Shown: in pieces, positions 44,895 to 55,256 of the stretch
Position numbering within the stretch: the stretch's first letter is position 1
Layout of the letters: every line of letters starts with the position of its first letter
Source: Paenibacillus pabuli
GTDB lineage: Bacteria; Bacillota; Bacilli; Paenibacillales; Paenibacillaceae
Direction: 5' to 3'
DNA length: 64,000 bases
Assembly: GCF_023101145.1 (NCBI RefSeq)
Contig: NZ_CP073714.1
Coordinates: 3,224,001-3,288,000 of the forward strand
The notes under the pieces: model-generated
What the model was told of the DNA's origin: nothing
Database searches by the model: none
Seen by the model: the letters and a program-made list of their open reading frames with translations, nothing else
Translations under genes and position numbers: made by a program

Positions 44895-46661
44895 CTATTG
44901 ATTTTTGATCCATAGTTTGGAGATATCCATGAAGCCGAACTCAGCGGTATGAAGTCCAAAGAGACTTTGATTCAGCAGCGCTTTTTTATTCATGTGGCAG
45001 CCGTACAATATCCAGCAGTTATCCCGAAGCAAATCCTCGGCTTCATTAAGCAGCATCGACCTTTGCTCTTCATTCTGCTGCAGGAAATTCTCCATTTTTT
45101 GATATAAAATGGACTGTATAGCGGGAGATAAACAAATATGAAAATAGTTACGCTTGTTTATGAAAAAATTAATCATCCCGAATTGCCAGTCATCTTCCAA
45201 AATTTCTTCTGCAATAATGAAGTCGGCTTCACTAGTTTCCCTTACATTGGGATATTCAACGAAGGGCTGTAACTCAATACATAAGCCGATTGTGGCTCCG
45301 CGCTGCTTAAGCCACTCTGCTTCTTTCTGATCTTTAGCCACGGTATATGCCAGTATGAGCTTTTCCCCTTGATATCCGCTGATGCGCAGCAGCTCACGGG
45401 CATCATCAAGAGACGATTCGCGCCAAGCATGCTCAGCACTTTTCCAGGGGAGAAAGCTGTTTGCCGGCGTAATTCGGTTGCTGCCCAGTTCTCTTACCAA
45501 AGCGACTGGATCAAAAACCATTCGCATGGCTTGTCGAAATTCCAGTTGATGGTGTATACCGGCTTTGCGAAAATTAATCATCATGTATCGGCATCCTGTA
45601 GCTGGATAGTCAATACTGTTAGTCCCTGCATCGTCTGTAGCCAACTTCAGTCGGTCTGTTCCCGGCAATTCATAATGACGTTCATAAGGACCCAGATTCG
45701 GGACAAACCAAATATCTACTCGATCCAGATGAGGACGGATTCCATAATAGGCATCGAATGCGCTTATGATCAGCACCGTTTCATTTATTTCATTGATCCG
45801 AAAAGGTCCAGTACCGATCAATTGTTGGGTTACATCGACATCATAGGGGAGAATTGTCATGGAGACACAACTAAGCAAGTTCAGGAAAAAACGATTAGGC
45901 CGACTTAAATAAAAACGAATGCAGTAATCCCCGACAACTTCAGTACGCTCAATATCCCGGTATAGCCAAATGAATGGACTGTCTACAGTGCGCAAGCGCT
46001 GCAATGTAGCTTGGACATCCCGGGATGTCATTACACGACCATGGTGGAATCGCACACCCTTGCGCAGATAAAAGATCCAAATGCTTTGATCCTCGTTGTA
46101 CTCCCACATATGTGCCAGATCCGGCAGGAAAGTTCCCGTTTTGACGTCATAGGTGATTAGTGTGCTGCATACCTGCCCAAGCAGATAGGTTTCAAAAGCA
46201 GTATACACAAAAGCAGGGTCAAGGTCTGCCAATCTTCGTGACCTCACCATGCGAAGCACGTCCTGACCGGAAGCCGTTTCAACATGACTGTGGAATCCCA
46301 TCTGTTTATTCAATGAATTCAGCAGCCGTTCCCGAAGAGCGTCGTTCTTCTCTGTGCTGCCGATCAATTCGATCGCTTCCTTCATTTTACCTCTGCCCAT
46401 AAGTTCCAAAAAGCTCTCCTCAAGCGCCTCATTCACACTGCGCAGCAATGTCATCTCAGAGCGATGCCCCCGGCCTCGCCCGGGCTGCCAGTGAATAAAC
46501 CCTTGTTCCTCCAGCTTGCGCAGAATAAACTTCACATTGCGTGGAGTACAGCACAGGGCAGCGGAAAGGCTGTCGATCGTTACAGGAACCGCTTCAAGAA
46601 ATTGAAGAGAAAGTTCTTTTGCTGTGGCGAGACGCAGATAGTGGGTTGTTGCTGTATCCAT
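44895..46661 (-). CDS. SgrR-like transcriptional regulator (helix-turn-helix plus solute-binding domain)
   Basis: 588-residue protein with the SgrR layout. An N-terminal winged-helix domain (about 1-110: TIDSLSAALCCTPRNVKFILRKL, FIHWQPGRGRG) is followed by a family 5 extracellular-solute-binding-like domain (about 150-570: DLAHMWEYNEDQSIWIFYLRKG, RFHHGRVMTSRDV, IGTGPFRI). ATG 46661 follows GAAGGAGACTTTCAT. In enterics SgrR senses sugar-phosphate stress and activates the exporter SetA. Here an MFS exporter is divergently transcribed 147 bases away and is the probable target. The ligand is unknown. Confidence 0.9.
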   Translation of the reverse strand: MDTATTHYLRLATAKELSLQFLEAVPVTIDSLSAALCCTPRNVKFILRKLEEQGFIHWQPGRGRGHRSEMTLLRSVNEALEESFLELMGRGKMKEAIELIGSTEKNDALRERLLNSLNKQMGFHSHVETASGQDVLRMVRSRRLADLDPAFVYTAFETYLLGQVCSTLITYDVKTGTFLPDLAHMWEYNEDQSIWIFYLRKGVRFHHGRVMTSRDVQATLQRLRTVDSPFIWLYRDIERTEVVGDYCIRFYLSRPNRFFLNLLSCVSMTILPYDVDVTQQLIGTGPFRINEINETVLIISAFDAYYGIRPHLDRVDIWFVPNLGPYERHYELPGTDRLKLATDDAGTNSIDYPATGCRYMMINFRKAGIHHQLEFRQAMRMVFDPVALVRELGSNRITPANSFLPWKSAEHAWRESSLDDARELLRISGYQGEKLILAYTVAKDQKEAEWLKQRGATIGLCIELQPFVEYPNVRETSEADFIIAEEILEDDWQFGMINFFINKRNYFHICLSPAIQSILYQKMENFLQQNEEQRSMLLNEAEDLLRDNCWILYGCHMNKKALLNQSLFGLHTAEFGFMDISKLWIKNQ

Positions 46662-46808
46662 ATGAAAGTCTCCTTCATAAAAGGTGAAATGGGTTCTCAT
46701 TTTCTTACACTTTTATTTCCCCCTTTGATCCATACAATTATACATAAAGGGATAGGGCAAAGGTAGCCCATCTGAGACAAAAACATCTAGAACAGGAGAA
46801 CCATACGC

Positions 46809-48044
46809 ATGAAGCAACATTTACGTCAAATTCACCCTTTAGCCTGGACCATCATTGTTGGAACGATGTTTGGACGTCTTGTTACATCCATGAGCATCCC
46901 GTTTTTATCGATTTATCTGACTCAGGTACTGGGAGCTACTCCAACTCAAACGGGTATTACCGTTGCGGTCAGTTCTCTGGCTGGGGTCATGGTCAGCTTT
47001 TACGGAGGTTACATATCGGATCGAATCGGCCGCAAAAAGGTCATGATGGTCTCCGTATTTGGCTGGGCATGTGTGTTTTTCATTTTTTCCGCAGCAGAAC
47101 ATCTGTGGGTATTCTTTGTGGCCAATACGTTAAACGGTTTATGCCGCGCCGTGTTTGAGCCTACGTCACGTGCACTGCTATCGGATATTACATCACCTCA
47201 GAATAAACTGCTTGTCTTCAATCTCAGATATGCGGCCATTAATTTGGGTGTCGTGTTTGGACCGATTATTGGTCTTCAGCTCGGATCGGCGGAGTCTACG
47301 TTTCCGTTTATGATCTCCGGAATGGTATACATCGTTTACGGCCTGGTTTTGTTCCTGCAATTTCGATTGCAGCACGCAAATTTGCCGGAACACGTTCAGG
47401 TCGCTGCACCTCGGTTACGAGACGCGCTCGCTACCACCGGACGTGACCGTGTATTTTTGCCAGTACTTATCGGGACTACTTTCTGCGTGCTCGGGTATGG
47501 GCATTTTAGCTCGACCTTGGCTCAGTATGTTGCCCAGAATCCTCTTTTTGAACATGGAAGTCAAGTGTTTTCCTATATGCTTTCACTCAATGCGTTGACT
47601 GTACTTGTAATCCAATTCCCGATTGTGAGGGTTGCCAGCAAATTTCCGCCGGTTGTACCCCTCATTCTTGGAAACGTGCTGGTCGCTACAAGCTTGTTCC
47701 TCTTTGGCATCGCAACAAGCGTTACGGTATTGATGATCAGTGTCATTCTGTTCACTGTTGGGGAAGTGCTCATGTTCACCATGATGGATATGCTGATTGA
47801 CCGTATTGCCAAACCGGAATGGAAAGGGACGTACTTTGGCACAATTGGATTCAATAACCTTGGAAGTGTCATGGCGCCGATTCTGGGAGGGCTGTTATTA
47901 ACCCAATTTGGGACGGGGAATGGTCTGTTCGTTTTTGTACCGCTGGCCCTGACTACTGCACTTGGACTGCCTTTTCTCATCGTAGCGCATAAGCGCCTTG
48001 TCGTCAGGGAGAAGGAGACAACACCCATACAAGTGAGTGCCTAG
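46809..48044 (+). CDS. MFS transporter, probable drug or sugar exporter
   Basis: 411-residue protein with 12 predicted helices. The loop 2-3 MFS signature reads GGYISDRIGRKKVMM (about 70-85). FVANTLNGLCRAVFEPTSRALLSDI and NLGVVFGPIIGLQLG (motif C-like, GxxxGPxxG) suggest an exporter (DHA1-type). ATG follows CAGGAGAACCATACGC. Divergent from the SgrR-like regulator, recalling the SgrR/SetA pair of enterics. Substrate not readable. Confidence 0.9.
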   Translation: MKQHLRQIHPLAWTIIVGTMFGRLVTSMSIPFLSIYLTQVLGATPTQTGITVAVSSLAGVMVSFYGGYISDRIGRKKVMMVSVFGWACVFFIFSAAEHLWVFFVANTLNGLCRAVFEPTSRALLSDITSPQNKLLVFNLRYAAINLGVVFGPIIGLQLGSAESTFPFMISGMVYIVYGLVLFLQFRLQHANLPEHVQVAAPRLRDALATTGRDRVFLPVLIGTTFCVLGYGHFSSTLAQYVAQNPLFEHGSQVFSYMLSLNALTVLVIQFPIVRVASKFPPVVPLILGNVLVATSLFLFGIATSVTVLMISVILFTVGEVLMFTMMDMLIDRIAKPEWKGTYFGTIGFNNLGSVMAPILGGLLLTQFGTGNGLFVFVPLALTTALGLPFLIVAHKRLVVREKETTPIQVSA

Positions 48045-48164
48045 CTTAAGCGATGCCAATTGAACGGCACATAAGTATTGGTTTTTTAACTTTTTTTGGA
48101 GAAAGGTAACTTTCAATGAGAAATAAGCGTTAATTAGTTAAACATTTCCTCATGGGGGTTCCAA

Positions 48165-48989
48165 ATGATATTTAAAAAACTCACTTCAACATTGCTGGCG
48201 TGTATTATGTTTGCCGCGTTTTCAACGTCGATCTCAGCTGAGGATACCACGCTAGAGATTGGGACTGGAGTATTGTCCAATAACCGAGTGCTGATTCCTT
48301 TGAGGGTCGTGTCCAGCAACTTGGGTGCAGAAGTGACGTGGTATAAGGACGGGAAGAGCATTCGAATTAAAAAGGATGATAAAGAAATTTGGCTTGTAGC
48401 TAACTTCAAAAATGCGAGAGTGAATGAACGAATAATCGGAATGGATTCTCCTGTTGAATTAATTGATAATACGGCATATGTTCCCTTGCGATTTGTCAGC
48501 CAAACGTTAGGAGCCAAGCTAGAGTGGAACCCACAAACGAAACAGGCAACCATCCACCTGAAAAATCAAAACATGATAGTAAGTATGCAAGAGAATACGA
48601 TCCAGATACCTGATTCTGCGAAAATAACCCAGGGGCGGTTAAATGTTTTGTCAGAGAAATTAAATGAAATTTCAGGCTTGTCTCAGATTAAACAGGCTGG
48701 TACGTATTTCAAGCCTTATTTTACAGAAGATTTAATCCAATTTATTCTCAAGAGGCAGGATCTAGTCAGTGATTGGATGGTGTATGATGCTCCAGAGACT
48801 TCCGTTTATTATACAAGCTCTACAACAGCGACGTTATCCCAATCGTTCGTAATCGGAAATACATTAACGGGTGATTCCCATTATGTAAATGATCGAAATA
48901 TTGAACTGGTTTACAGTAATGGTGTATGGAAAGTGAATCAGTTAATGTTTAATCTCAGAGAAATTCCCTATCTGGGTTATGATCGTTGA
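48165..48989 (+). CDS. secreted protein with copper-amine-oxidase-N-terminal-like (stalk) domain
   Basis: 274-residue exported protein. Signal peptide (KKLTSTLLACIMFAAFSTS, cleavage near ISAE) precedes a Cu_amine_oxidN1-like module (about 30-130). This has its repeated hallmarks RVLIPLRVVSSNLGAEVTWY and AYVPLRFVSQTLGAKLEWN, a very common Paenibacillus surface module involved in stalk or wall association. The C-terminal half (about 140-274) is unrecognised and resembles small DUF domains with a beta-rich end. ATG follows GGGGGTTCCAA. Confidence 0.88.
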   Translation: MIFKKLTSTLLACIMFAAFSTSISAEDTTLEIGTGVLSNNRVLIPLRVVSSNLGAEVTWYKDGKSIRIKKDDKEIWLVANFKNARVNERIIGMDSPVELIDNTAYVPLRFVSQTLGAKLEWNPQTKQATIHLKNQNMIVSMQENTIQIPDSAKITQGRLNVLSEKLNEISGLSQIKQAGTYFKPYFTEDLIQFILKRQDLVSDWMVYDAPETSVYYTSSTTATLSQSFVIGNTLTGDSHYVNDRNIELVYSNGVWKVNQLMFNLREIPYLGYDR

Positions 48990-49047
48990 AGTAACGGCAT
49001 ATGATGTTCTGTGGCATGAAGGAAATAACAATTGAGTTAATATTATC

Positions 49048-49076
49048 TTGACGAATTACGGTGCAGCGAATACAAT
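49048..49076 (+). promoter_or_regulatory. sigma-A promoter of an orphan transcription unit
   Basis: TTGACG (49048-49053), a 17-base spacer and TACAAT (49071-49076). No coding sequence of normal size follows before the terminator at 49304-49341. Confidence 0.65.
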
Positions 49077-49082
49077 AAACAA

Positions 49083-49341
49083 CAAATATGTGTGACGGGT
49101 GGTTAAGATGTACATGTTCCAGACAGGGCGCATTCTGAATCGATAACTGAATACGCATGAGCATAGTGACTTAACCAATGGTTTGTAAATTGGCGTCTAG
49201 ACAGTCATGTTTGTGCACCCCTGTCGTGGACGCTCATCCTTATTGCGTGCAGAGGAGAAATCTGGAAACGCTTTTTATTTCATATGGTTCTCTTATTGTT
49301 ACAAGCTGTAGATGAACATTAGTTCATCTATGGCTTTTTTG
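49083..49341 (+). ncRNA. candidate structured small RNA of about 260 bases
   Basis: Bounded by a good promoter and an intrinsic terminator in a 447-base gap between convergently unrelated genes. A local hairpin pairs GGCGTC-TA-GACAG (49192-49204) with CTGTC-GTG-GACGCT (49221-49234). GGTTAAG near 49111 can pair with CTTAACC near 49170, and GACAGGG (49122-49128) competes for CCCTGTC. Only tiny ORFs exist: 12 codons from 49109 after GGGTGG, and 34 codons from 49207 without a good site. No known RNA family was recognised. Confidence 0.45.
49304..49341 (+). terminator. intrinsic terminator of the orphan unit
   Basis: AGCTGTAGATGAAC (49304-49317) pairs with GTTCATCTATGGCT (49322-49335), with one or two G-U pairs, followed by six T. 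Confidence 0.9.
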
Positions 49342-49436
49342 CATGCATTCCACCCAATTTGTTGCACATGGAAGGGAGATTTTGAAGTGTTATTCGGAAT
49401 AAAACTACCCCCAAGAGGAGAAAGAGAGGCAGTGAA

Positions 49437-50168
49437 ATGAAACGACCTGCTCAAAGTTATACCATTTGGTTTTCCCAACGAACAGGCAGTACGCTGCTAA
49501 GTGAAGCATTAAGTTCAACAGGTGTCGCAGGATATCCGAACGAGTGGCTGCATTATGAGCATAAGAGCCCAGACACATTAAAGCGTGAGGATCTGGAGCA
49601 GATTTGGGATCTTGGAACAACGTCGAACGGGGTATTCGGAATCAAAATTAATTTTGAACAACGATGGATTGACACATTCCGCAGTCTCTATTGTCTGCCA
49701 ACAGAGTTATCAGGTGCAGAGGTATGGAGTACGGGATTCCCTAATTGCACCAAACATATTTACATGACACGTCGCAACAAAGTCAGATTGGCTGTGTCGT
49801 GGTGGAGGGCGATTGTCTCGGGTGAATGGCACCGCAAGCACGGAGACAGCCCTCAGTTACAAGATATTGCAGATCAATATAACTTTGATGCGATTAAGCA
49901 TCTGCTTGTGGAGAGTAACATGTGCGAAGCAGCAATTGAAGATTTCCTGTCCGAGTCAGGCATTGTGCCGCTGACGATTGTGTATGAGGATTTTATTGAA
50001 GATTACGAAGGGACCGTTATGAATGTGTTAAAGTTTTTGGATGTTCAAACCGACGGTGTAACCGTATCGCCCCCGTTTTTTGAACCGATTGCAGACGAGA
50101 TTTCCGAACAATGGGTGCAAAGATTTCGGGAAGAATGCCAGAGAGATTGGGAGAATGTAAGATGGTAA
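49437..50168 (+). CDS. Stf0-type sulfotransferase family protein
   Basis: 243-residue enzyme that should transfer sulfate from PAPS to a sugar hydroxyl. The 5'-phosphosulfate-binding loop reads WFSQRTGSTLLSEAL (about 11-25); the 3'-phosphate region includes RRNKVRLAVSWWRA (about 117-130), and VYEDFIEDYEGTVMNVLKFL (about 180-200) is the usual C-terminal region of Stf0. The characterised member acts on trehalose in mycobacteria. ATG 49437 follows AGAGAGGCAGTGAA. It lies 147 bases before a heterodimeric ABC exporter, so a sulfated product could be exported, but this is only proximity. Confidence 0.85.
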   Translation: MKRPAQSYTIWFSQRTGSTLLSEALSSTGVAGYPNEWLHYEHKSPDTLKREDLEQIWDLGTTSNGVFGIKINFEQRWIDTFRSLYCLPTELSGAEVWSTGFPNCTKHIYMTRRNKVRLAVSWWRAIVSGEWHRKHGDSPQLQDIADQYNFDAIKHLLVESNMCEAAIEDFLSESGIVPLTIVYEDFIEDYEGTVMNVLKFLDVQTDGVTVSPPFFEPIADEISEQWVQRFREECQRDWENVRW

Positions 50169-50314
50169 ACGTACTTGGAAAGATTCATTCATGGGTTGGA
50201 AATGCTGCATTTATTGTGATTATGCATGATTCATCTTAGTTAGGGGCCAAAACGCTTTGAATTACAAAAACAAAAATGAAATAAAACTGTGTTTATACGA
50301 AGGGGTGAGGGGCC

Positions 50315-52060
50315 ATGCCCAAAACAGAGAAACGCTCCATGTCCTGGCTGCTGCAATATCTAAAACCCGTCAAGGGCCGATTGGCATTGCTTATGGTGAT
50401 GTTGCTAACGTCAACAGGGCTGCAGCTCCTGAATCCACAAATTATCAAACGATTCATTGACACAGCCGCAAGTGGGGGAATACTTTCTAATCTGATCCAG
50501 CTTGCAGGGTTGTTTCTGGTTGTAGCCGTTGTCAATCAACTGATTACGGTAGCCGTCAGTTATTTGGGGAATGATGTTGCCTGGCGGGCAACGAACCGAT
50601 TACGAGGAGATCTCCTGAAGCATTGTTTGCGTCTGGATATGCGGTTTCATAATGTGAAGACGCCTGGAGAGATGATCGAACGGGTAGATGGTGATGTGAC
50701 GAGTATCTCCAACTTCTTCGCGATGTTCATTGTGCAGGTGGTTGGAAGCTTTGTTTTGCTTGCCGGGATCCTTGGATTTATGTTTAGTGTAAATGTACCG
50801 ATTGCAATTGTCATGACGGTATTTACATTATTATCAATTCTGTTTATGGTGTTCATTCGCAATCTGGGAGTAAACTCTTCCAAAAATGAGCGGGAAGCGA
50901 GTGCAACCTTGTTTGGATTAATTGAAGAGCGTATTGCGGGAATTGAAGATGTTCAAGCGAACGGGCATGTCCCGTATGTAATGAATCGATTTTATCGCAC
51001 GATGCGTGTTGTGTTTCAAAAGGGAAGAAAGGCCTGGCTGCTTCGGGTCGTGCCATGGAATACAACGGTCATTCTGTTCGCACTTGCAGTGACGGCGGTA
51101 CTTTTGCTCGGTGTTCATTACTACATGCAAGGCATCATCAGCATCGGAACCCTGTTTCTGATATATCAATACACACAGATGCTTAATGATCCGATTGAGA
51201 TGTTGGGCGATCAGGTTCAAGAATTTCAGAAGGCAAAATCCGGTATGCTTCGGTCGAGAGAACTGTTATCTTTGCGCAGTGAGATCGAAAACGGAAAAGA
51301 GGATCAGCTGCCAGAAGGGGCGCTTGGTCTGGAATTCAAGCAGGTGAACTTCAGTTATAACGAGGATAAACCTGTATTGCAGAACATTAACTTTGCCATT
51401 AAACCTGGCGAACGGCTTGGCATCATCGGGCGTACGGGTAGCGGAAAATCAAGTCTCAGCCGGGTGCTTCTGCGCCTGTACAATCTGGATAGCGGAACAA
51501 TCCGTGTGGGTGGAAAAGATATTACAGAGCTTACCTTACCTGCACTTTACCGTAGGGTTGGTATGGTTACGCAGGATGTACAGCTCTTTGACGGTACGCT
51601 GCGAGACAATTTAACGCTGTTCAACCAGGATGTCTCGGATCAGATCATTAAGGAGACAACGGACCGACTTGGATTAAGTCACTGGATTGAATCACAGCCC
51701 GCAGGGCTGGATACACATCTGAAAGCAGGTGGCTCTTCACTGTCCGCAGGGGAAGCTCAATTGTTTGCCCTGACACGAGTATTTCTGACTGAACCAAGTC
51801 TGGTTATTCTAGATGAGCCTTCCTCACGGCTGGATGCCGCTACAGAGAGCATGCTTCAGTCTGCCATTGATCAGTTGATGAAGAAATGTACGGGGATTAT
51901 CATTGCACATCGGTTGGCTACTTTGGAGAAGGTCGATCAAATTATGGTGCTGGGTGATGGCAAGGTACTGGAATTCGGAGCCAGAGAAGAACTCGCCAGT
52001 GATCCGGCGTCACATTATGCCAGATTGCTCATTACGGGGCGAGAGGAGGAATTGGCGTGA
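50315..52060 (+). CDS. ABC exporter half-transporter, subunit 1
   Basis: 581-residue membrane-fused ATPase: six helices (1-320) then an ABC domain (about 340-575) with Walker [12 protein letters not shown]-loop [10 protein letters not shown], Walker [13 protein letters not shown] with catalytic Glu, and H-loop AHRLATL. The signature is LSAGEAQ, not LSGGQ. ATG follows AGGGGTGAGGGGCC. It overlaps the next gene by 4 bases, and both together form a heterodimeric exporter (LmrCD/BmrCD type). The variant signature pairs with the variant Walker B of the partner, giving one degenerate site. Confidence 0.92.
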   Translation: MPKTEKRSMSWLLQYLKPVKGRLALLMVMLLTSTGLQLLNPQIIKRFIDTAASGGILSNLIQLAGLFLVVAVVNQLITVAVSYLGNDVAWRATNRLRGDLLKHCLRLDMRFHNVKTPGEMIERVDGDVTSISNFFAMFIVQVVGSFVLLAGILGFMFSVNVPIAIVMTVFTLLSILFMVFIRNLGVNSSKNEREASATLFGLIEERIAGIEDVQANGHVPYVMNRFYRTMRVVFQKGRKAWLLRVVPWNTTVILFALAVTAVLLLGVHYYMQGIISIGTLFLIYQYTQMLNDPIEMLGDQVQEFQKAKSGMLRSRELLSLRSEIENGKEDQLPEGALGLEFKQVNFSYNEDKPVLQNINFAIKPGERLGIIGRTGSGKSSLSRVLLRLYNLDSGTIRVGGKDITELTLPALYRRVGMVTQDVQLFDGTLRDNLTLFNQDVSDQIIKETTDRLGLSHWIESQPAGLDTHLKAGGSSLSAGEAQLFALTRVFLTEPSLVILDEPSSRLDAATESMLQSAIDQLMKKCTGIIIAHRLATLEKVDQIMVLGDGKVLEFGAREELASDPASHYARLLITGREEELA

Positions 52061-53826
52061 CTGTAACCGGATTTATAGGCCGATTGTTTCGATTCAGGCC
52101 GTTTCTATTTTTGATTAACGGATTGTCATGGTGCATATTTCATTCTTTGCCGCTGGCAATAGGAATCGGTATGCAGTGGTTTTTTGACCGCGCAACAGCG
52201 GGGTCCAGTGATTATATGTGGCTGGCAGCTCCATTGATCTTCATTGCTCTAATCAGAGCGGCAAGAGTAGGAACGTTTTTTGCTGCATTCTATGCATGGA
52301 TCACGTATATCTACCATATTCAGGCCATTCTGCGTACCAACATGCTCGCTGGCATTATGCGCTGGCCAGGACGTAATTTGCCAGCTTCACCAGGGGAGGC
52401 GATGAGTCGCTTTCGAGATGATGTGGATGAAGTGGTTGAGTACGTAGAATCCTGGGTCGATTTCTGGGGGAGGCTTGTGTTCGCCATCGTATCTATCGTC
52501 ATTATGGCGAATATTAACTGGAAAATCACTTTGGTAGCTGTTTTGCCACTGGTGGTCGTAACGCTGCTAAATAACTTGTCTGGTAATCGGGCCCGCCGAT
52601 ATGCTCAAGTCAATCGTGAGTCGACAGGTCGAATCACCAGTTTCATTGCCGAAACCTTTGGAGCTGTGCAGGCACTGAAACTTGGGCAGGCAGAAGATCA
52701 TGTCTCTGCTCGCTTTAACAAATTGAATGAAGAACGTCGTCAGGCCGCACTCCGGGATAATCTGTTCAAACAGTGGATGAGATCACTTAATCAGCATGTG
52801 CTCAGTATCTGTACAGGTCTCATTCTTCTGATGTGTGCATCCGAGATGAAATCCGGCAATTTTACCGTCGGTAATTTTGCCTTATTCACCAGTTATCTTG
52901 CCAATATAGGCTTTAGTATTTCATTGTTCGGATATATGGTATTTCAGCACAAACGGCTCAAAGTATCTTTTGACCGGATGCGAACCCTGTTTCGTCCTGG
53001 TGAGGAAGACCGGATTATGGAGTTCAGAGAGACTTATCTGAATGAAGATCCGCCTGAGCTTACTGTTGAACAAAGAGATCCCAAGGAGAAGCTAAGAGAG
53101 CTGGAAATCAACAATCTGGCATATCAATATCCTCATTCTGCAAATGGAATACAAGATATCAGTTTCCGCGTGAAGCGGGGGCATTTTCTGGTCATCACTG
53201 GACGGATCGGTTCTGGCAAGTCGACTTTGGTCCGCACACTTCTTGGACTGCTGCCCAAACAGGAAGGCACGATTCGCTGGAATGGTACAGATGTAGATCC
53301 CGCTACCTTCCTGATGCCGCCAAGAGCAGCATATACGCCGCAAGTACCCCGACTGTTCAGTGATACGCTGAAAGAGAATATCGTTCAGGGCAAACAAGGA
53401 CGTACGGATATGGCACTTGCAAAAGCCATTCGTTTGGCTGTTATGGATAAGGATATCCAGAACCTGGATCAAGGACTCGAAACGTCCGTTGGTCCAAGAG
53501 GTGTCATGCTGTCGGGTGGTCAGATCCAACGCGCGGCAACTGGACGCATGCTGATGACGGAAGCGGACCTGTTCATCTTCGATGATCTGTCCAGTGCGCT
53601 GGATGTGGAAACCGAGCAGCAGGTCTGGGAGGGATTGTTCCAGGAGCCGGATGTCACATGTATTGCGGTATCTCACCGCAGAGCAGCACTTGCCAAGGCA
53701 GATCATATTATCGTCATGAAGGATGGACGAATTGAGGCCGAAGGCAGCTTATCAGATTTGCTTGCTACAAATGAAGAGATGCAGCTGCTTTGGCAAGGTG
53801 AGCAAACACCGGTTAAAGTGGGATAG
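52057..53826 (+). CDS. ABC exporter half-transporter, subunit 2
   Basis: 589-residue partner with the same six-helix plus ABC layout (ABC domain about 350-575). Walker [11 protein letters not shown] and signature [12 protein letters not shown] are canonical, but Walker B is [12 protein letters not shown], with Asp in place of the catalytic Glu. This is typical of the degenerate site in heterodimeric exporters. GTG start (52057), 4-base overlap with subunit 1. Substrate unknown: drugs, lipids or peptides are possible. Confidence 0.92.
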   Translation: MTVTGFIGRLFRFRPFLFLINGLSWCIFHSLPLAIGIGMQWFFDRATAGSSDYMWLAAPLIFIALIRAARVGTFFAAFYAWITYIYHIQAILRTNMLAGIMRWPGRNLPASPGEAMSRFRDDVDEVVEYVESWVDFWGRLVFAIVSIVIMANINWKITLVAVLPLVVVTLLNNLSGNRARRYAQVNRESTGRITSFIAETFGAVQALKLGQAEDHVSARFNKLNEERRQAALRDNLFKQWMRSLNQHVLSICTGLILLMCASEMKSGNFTVGNFALFTSYLANIGFSISLFGYMVFQHKRLKVSFDRMRTLFRPGEEDRIMEFRETYLNEDPPELTVEQRDPKEKLRELEINNLAYQYPHSANGIQDISFRVKRGHFLVITGRIGSGKSTLVRTLLGLLPKQEGTIRWNGTDVDPATFLMPPRAAYTPQVPRLFSDTLKENIVQGKQGRTDMALAKAIRLAVMDKDIQNLDQGLETSVGPRGVMLSGGQIQRAATGRMLMTEADLFIFDDLSSALDVETEQQVWEGLFQEPDVTCIAVSHRRAALAKADHIIVMKDGRIEAEGSLSDLLATNEEMQLLWQGEQTPVKVG

Positions 53827-53859
53827 GATAAGATATAATTTACGATATATAAAATGGAA

Positions 53860-53909
53860 AAAGCCGTACAGACAACTCTTTTCGTAAGAGTTAAGATCTG
53901 TACGGCTTT
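53860..53909. terminator. bidirectional terminator
   Basis: AAAGCCGTACAGA (53860-53872) pairs with TCTGTACGGCTTT (53897-53909), with an inner ACTCTT/AAGAGT stem. Flanked by A-rich and T-rich ends, it serves the exporter operon and the convergent ctaB. Confidence 0.92.
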
Positions 53910-53933
53910 TATTATTGCTCAATTGGTCAATCT

Positions 53934-54866
53934 TTATTTGATCAGTTGTGCAATCAATGAATACGCAATGATGACCAAGAAGATAATCGTGATGTGGTTA
54001 ATGGAGAAAATAAACATCTTATGTGACCATTTCTTGGTTTCTTTGCGATCAAAAGTTGCCACACTAAGAATAAGCCAAGCTAAACTTACCAGGAACGCAA
54101 CAATGGCAATGAACGGACTCATCGGCCAGAACAAGAAGCTGGAGAATAATAACAATACCAGATAAACATTCGTCTGGATGTATGTCCGTCTGATTCCTTT
54201 TACGACAGGAAGCATGGGAACGCCAGCCGCTTTGTATTCATCGAATCTCCGGATGGCAATGCCATAGAAGTGAGGCATCTGCCACAACAGCATGGTAACG
54301 ACCAAAGCCCAAATTTCATAATGACCCAGCTCTGGTGAAATGGCTGCCCAACCGATGAGCGGAGGAACAGCGCCTGAAAGACTTCCGACTTCCGTATTAT
54401 ATACGGTTGTCCGCTTGGTCCACATCGTATAAGGGAATACATACAGCAGCAATCCCAAAATACCGAATACGGCAGCCGAAGGGGAAGCGATGTACAACAT
54501 GATGCCCCCGATTATCGTGATGGCAATACCGAGGATCAAGCCTGTTTTGGTATCTACACGACCTGTTACGGTTGGACGTGTTCTGGTGCGTTCCATGATC
54601 GCATCAATATCCCGATCATACAAATTGTTAAACACCCCGGCTGCTCCGATGATCAGGGAAGACCCGATGACAGAGAGGATTATGGGTACAATATTAGCTA
54701 AAATGGATGCGTCAAATACATACAAAGCCAAGCTTAAACCGGCAAACATGGCAATCAGATTGGATTTGATGATTCCGATCTTGATCGTATCAAAAAATAC
54801 TTTCGGAATCGAGCTATTATACTCCAGGCTGATTTCGGGCCGTGACCCTTTATTTAATGTTTTCAA
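53934..54866 (-). CDS. ctaB: protoheme IX farnesyltransferase (heme O synthase)
   Basis: 310-residue UbiA-superfamily membrane enzyme that farnesylates heme b for cytochrome oxidase. The prenyl-diphosphate/metal motif is NNLYDRDIDAIMERTRTRP (N-x3-D-x3-D, near residues 80-98), with the second motif FDEYKAAGVPML near 208. About eight or nine helices. TTG start at 54866 with GGAAGTGAG upstream. Not adjacent to other cta genes, so it sits outside a typical ctaBCDE block. The 390-base gap to the divergent oxidoreductase gene is AT-rich. Confidence 0.93.
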   Translation of the reverse strand: MKTLNKGSRPEISLEYNSSIPKVFFDTIKIGIIKSNLIAMFAGLSLALYVFDASILANIVPIILSVIGSSLIIGAAGVFNNLYDRDIDAIMERTRTRPTVTGRVDTKTGLILGIAITIIGGIMLYIASPSAAVFGILGLLLYVFPYTMWTKRTTVYNTEVGSLSGAVPPLIGWAAISPELGHYEIWALVVTMLLWQMPHFYGIAIRRFDEYKAAGVPMLPVVKGIRRTYIQTNVYLVLLLFSSFLFWPMSPFIAIVAFLVSLAWLILSVATFDRKETKKWSHKMFIFSINHITIIFLVIIAYSLIAQLIK

Positions 54867-54973
54867 GAACTCACTTCCTATATCTATACTTATATATCTC
54901 GTGGTTTTATTATAGCATTCAATGTAGTATGTGAATTAATTAACGATTTAGTATTTAAAATAATGTCATTTGA

Positions 54974-55040
54974 TTGTGAACAATTTAAAAACACGGTTTT
55001 TTTCAATTGTTAAAAATGATTTTATGTGATACAGATCATA
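54974..55040. promoter_or_regulatory. possible redox-regulator sites in the ctaB spacer
   Basis: TTGTGAACAATTTAAAAA at 54974 resembles half of a Rex box (TTGTGAA-N4-TTCACAA). TGTGATACAGATCATA (55025-55040) is close to an FNR/CRP-like TGTGA-N6-TCACA site. Both are imperfect and AT-rich sequence gives many such matches. The rest of the 54867-55256 spacer shows nothing recognisable. Confidence 0.25.
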
Positions 55041-55256
55041 GAATCTGAATAGAGCTCATGACAAGAAAAATGAATATTCTTCTTGCATGTTTATTTTATT
55101 TTGGTTATTGTAGATATAAGGGGTCTTTAATAGTATTGAATTGATCTCTACTTGCTTGTTTTATTAGAGAACAGCAGCAAGGGCAAGAAGGAACAAGGAT
55201 GGATCTATTTTTTTGGGGAAATAAAAGATATTGAATATCTGGAAAGGGTGTTAAAT

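Noticed and set aside
48955..49164. 69-codon minus-strand ORF
   Set aside because: Overlaps the end of the stalk-domain gene and the orphan promoter, with no motif.
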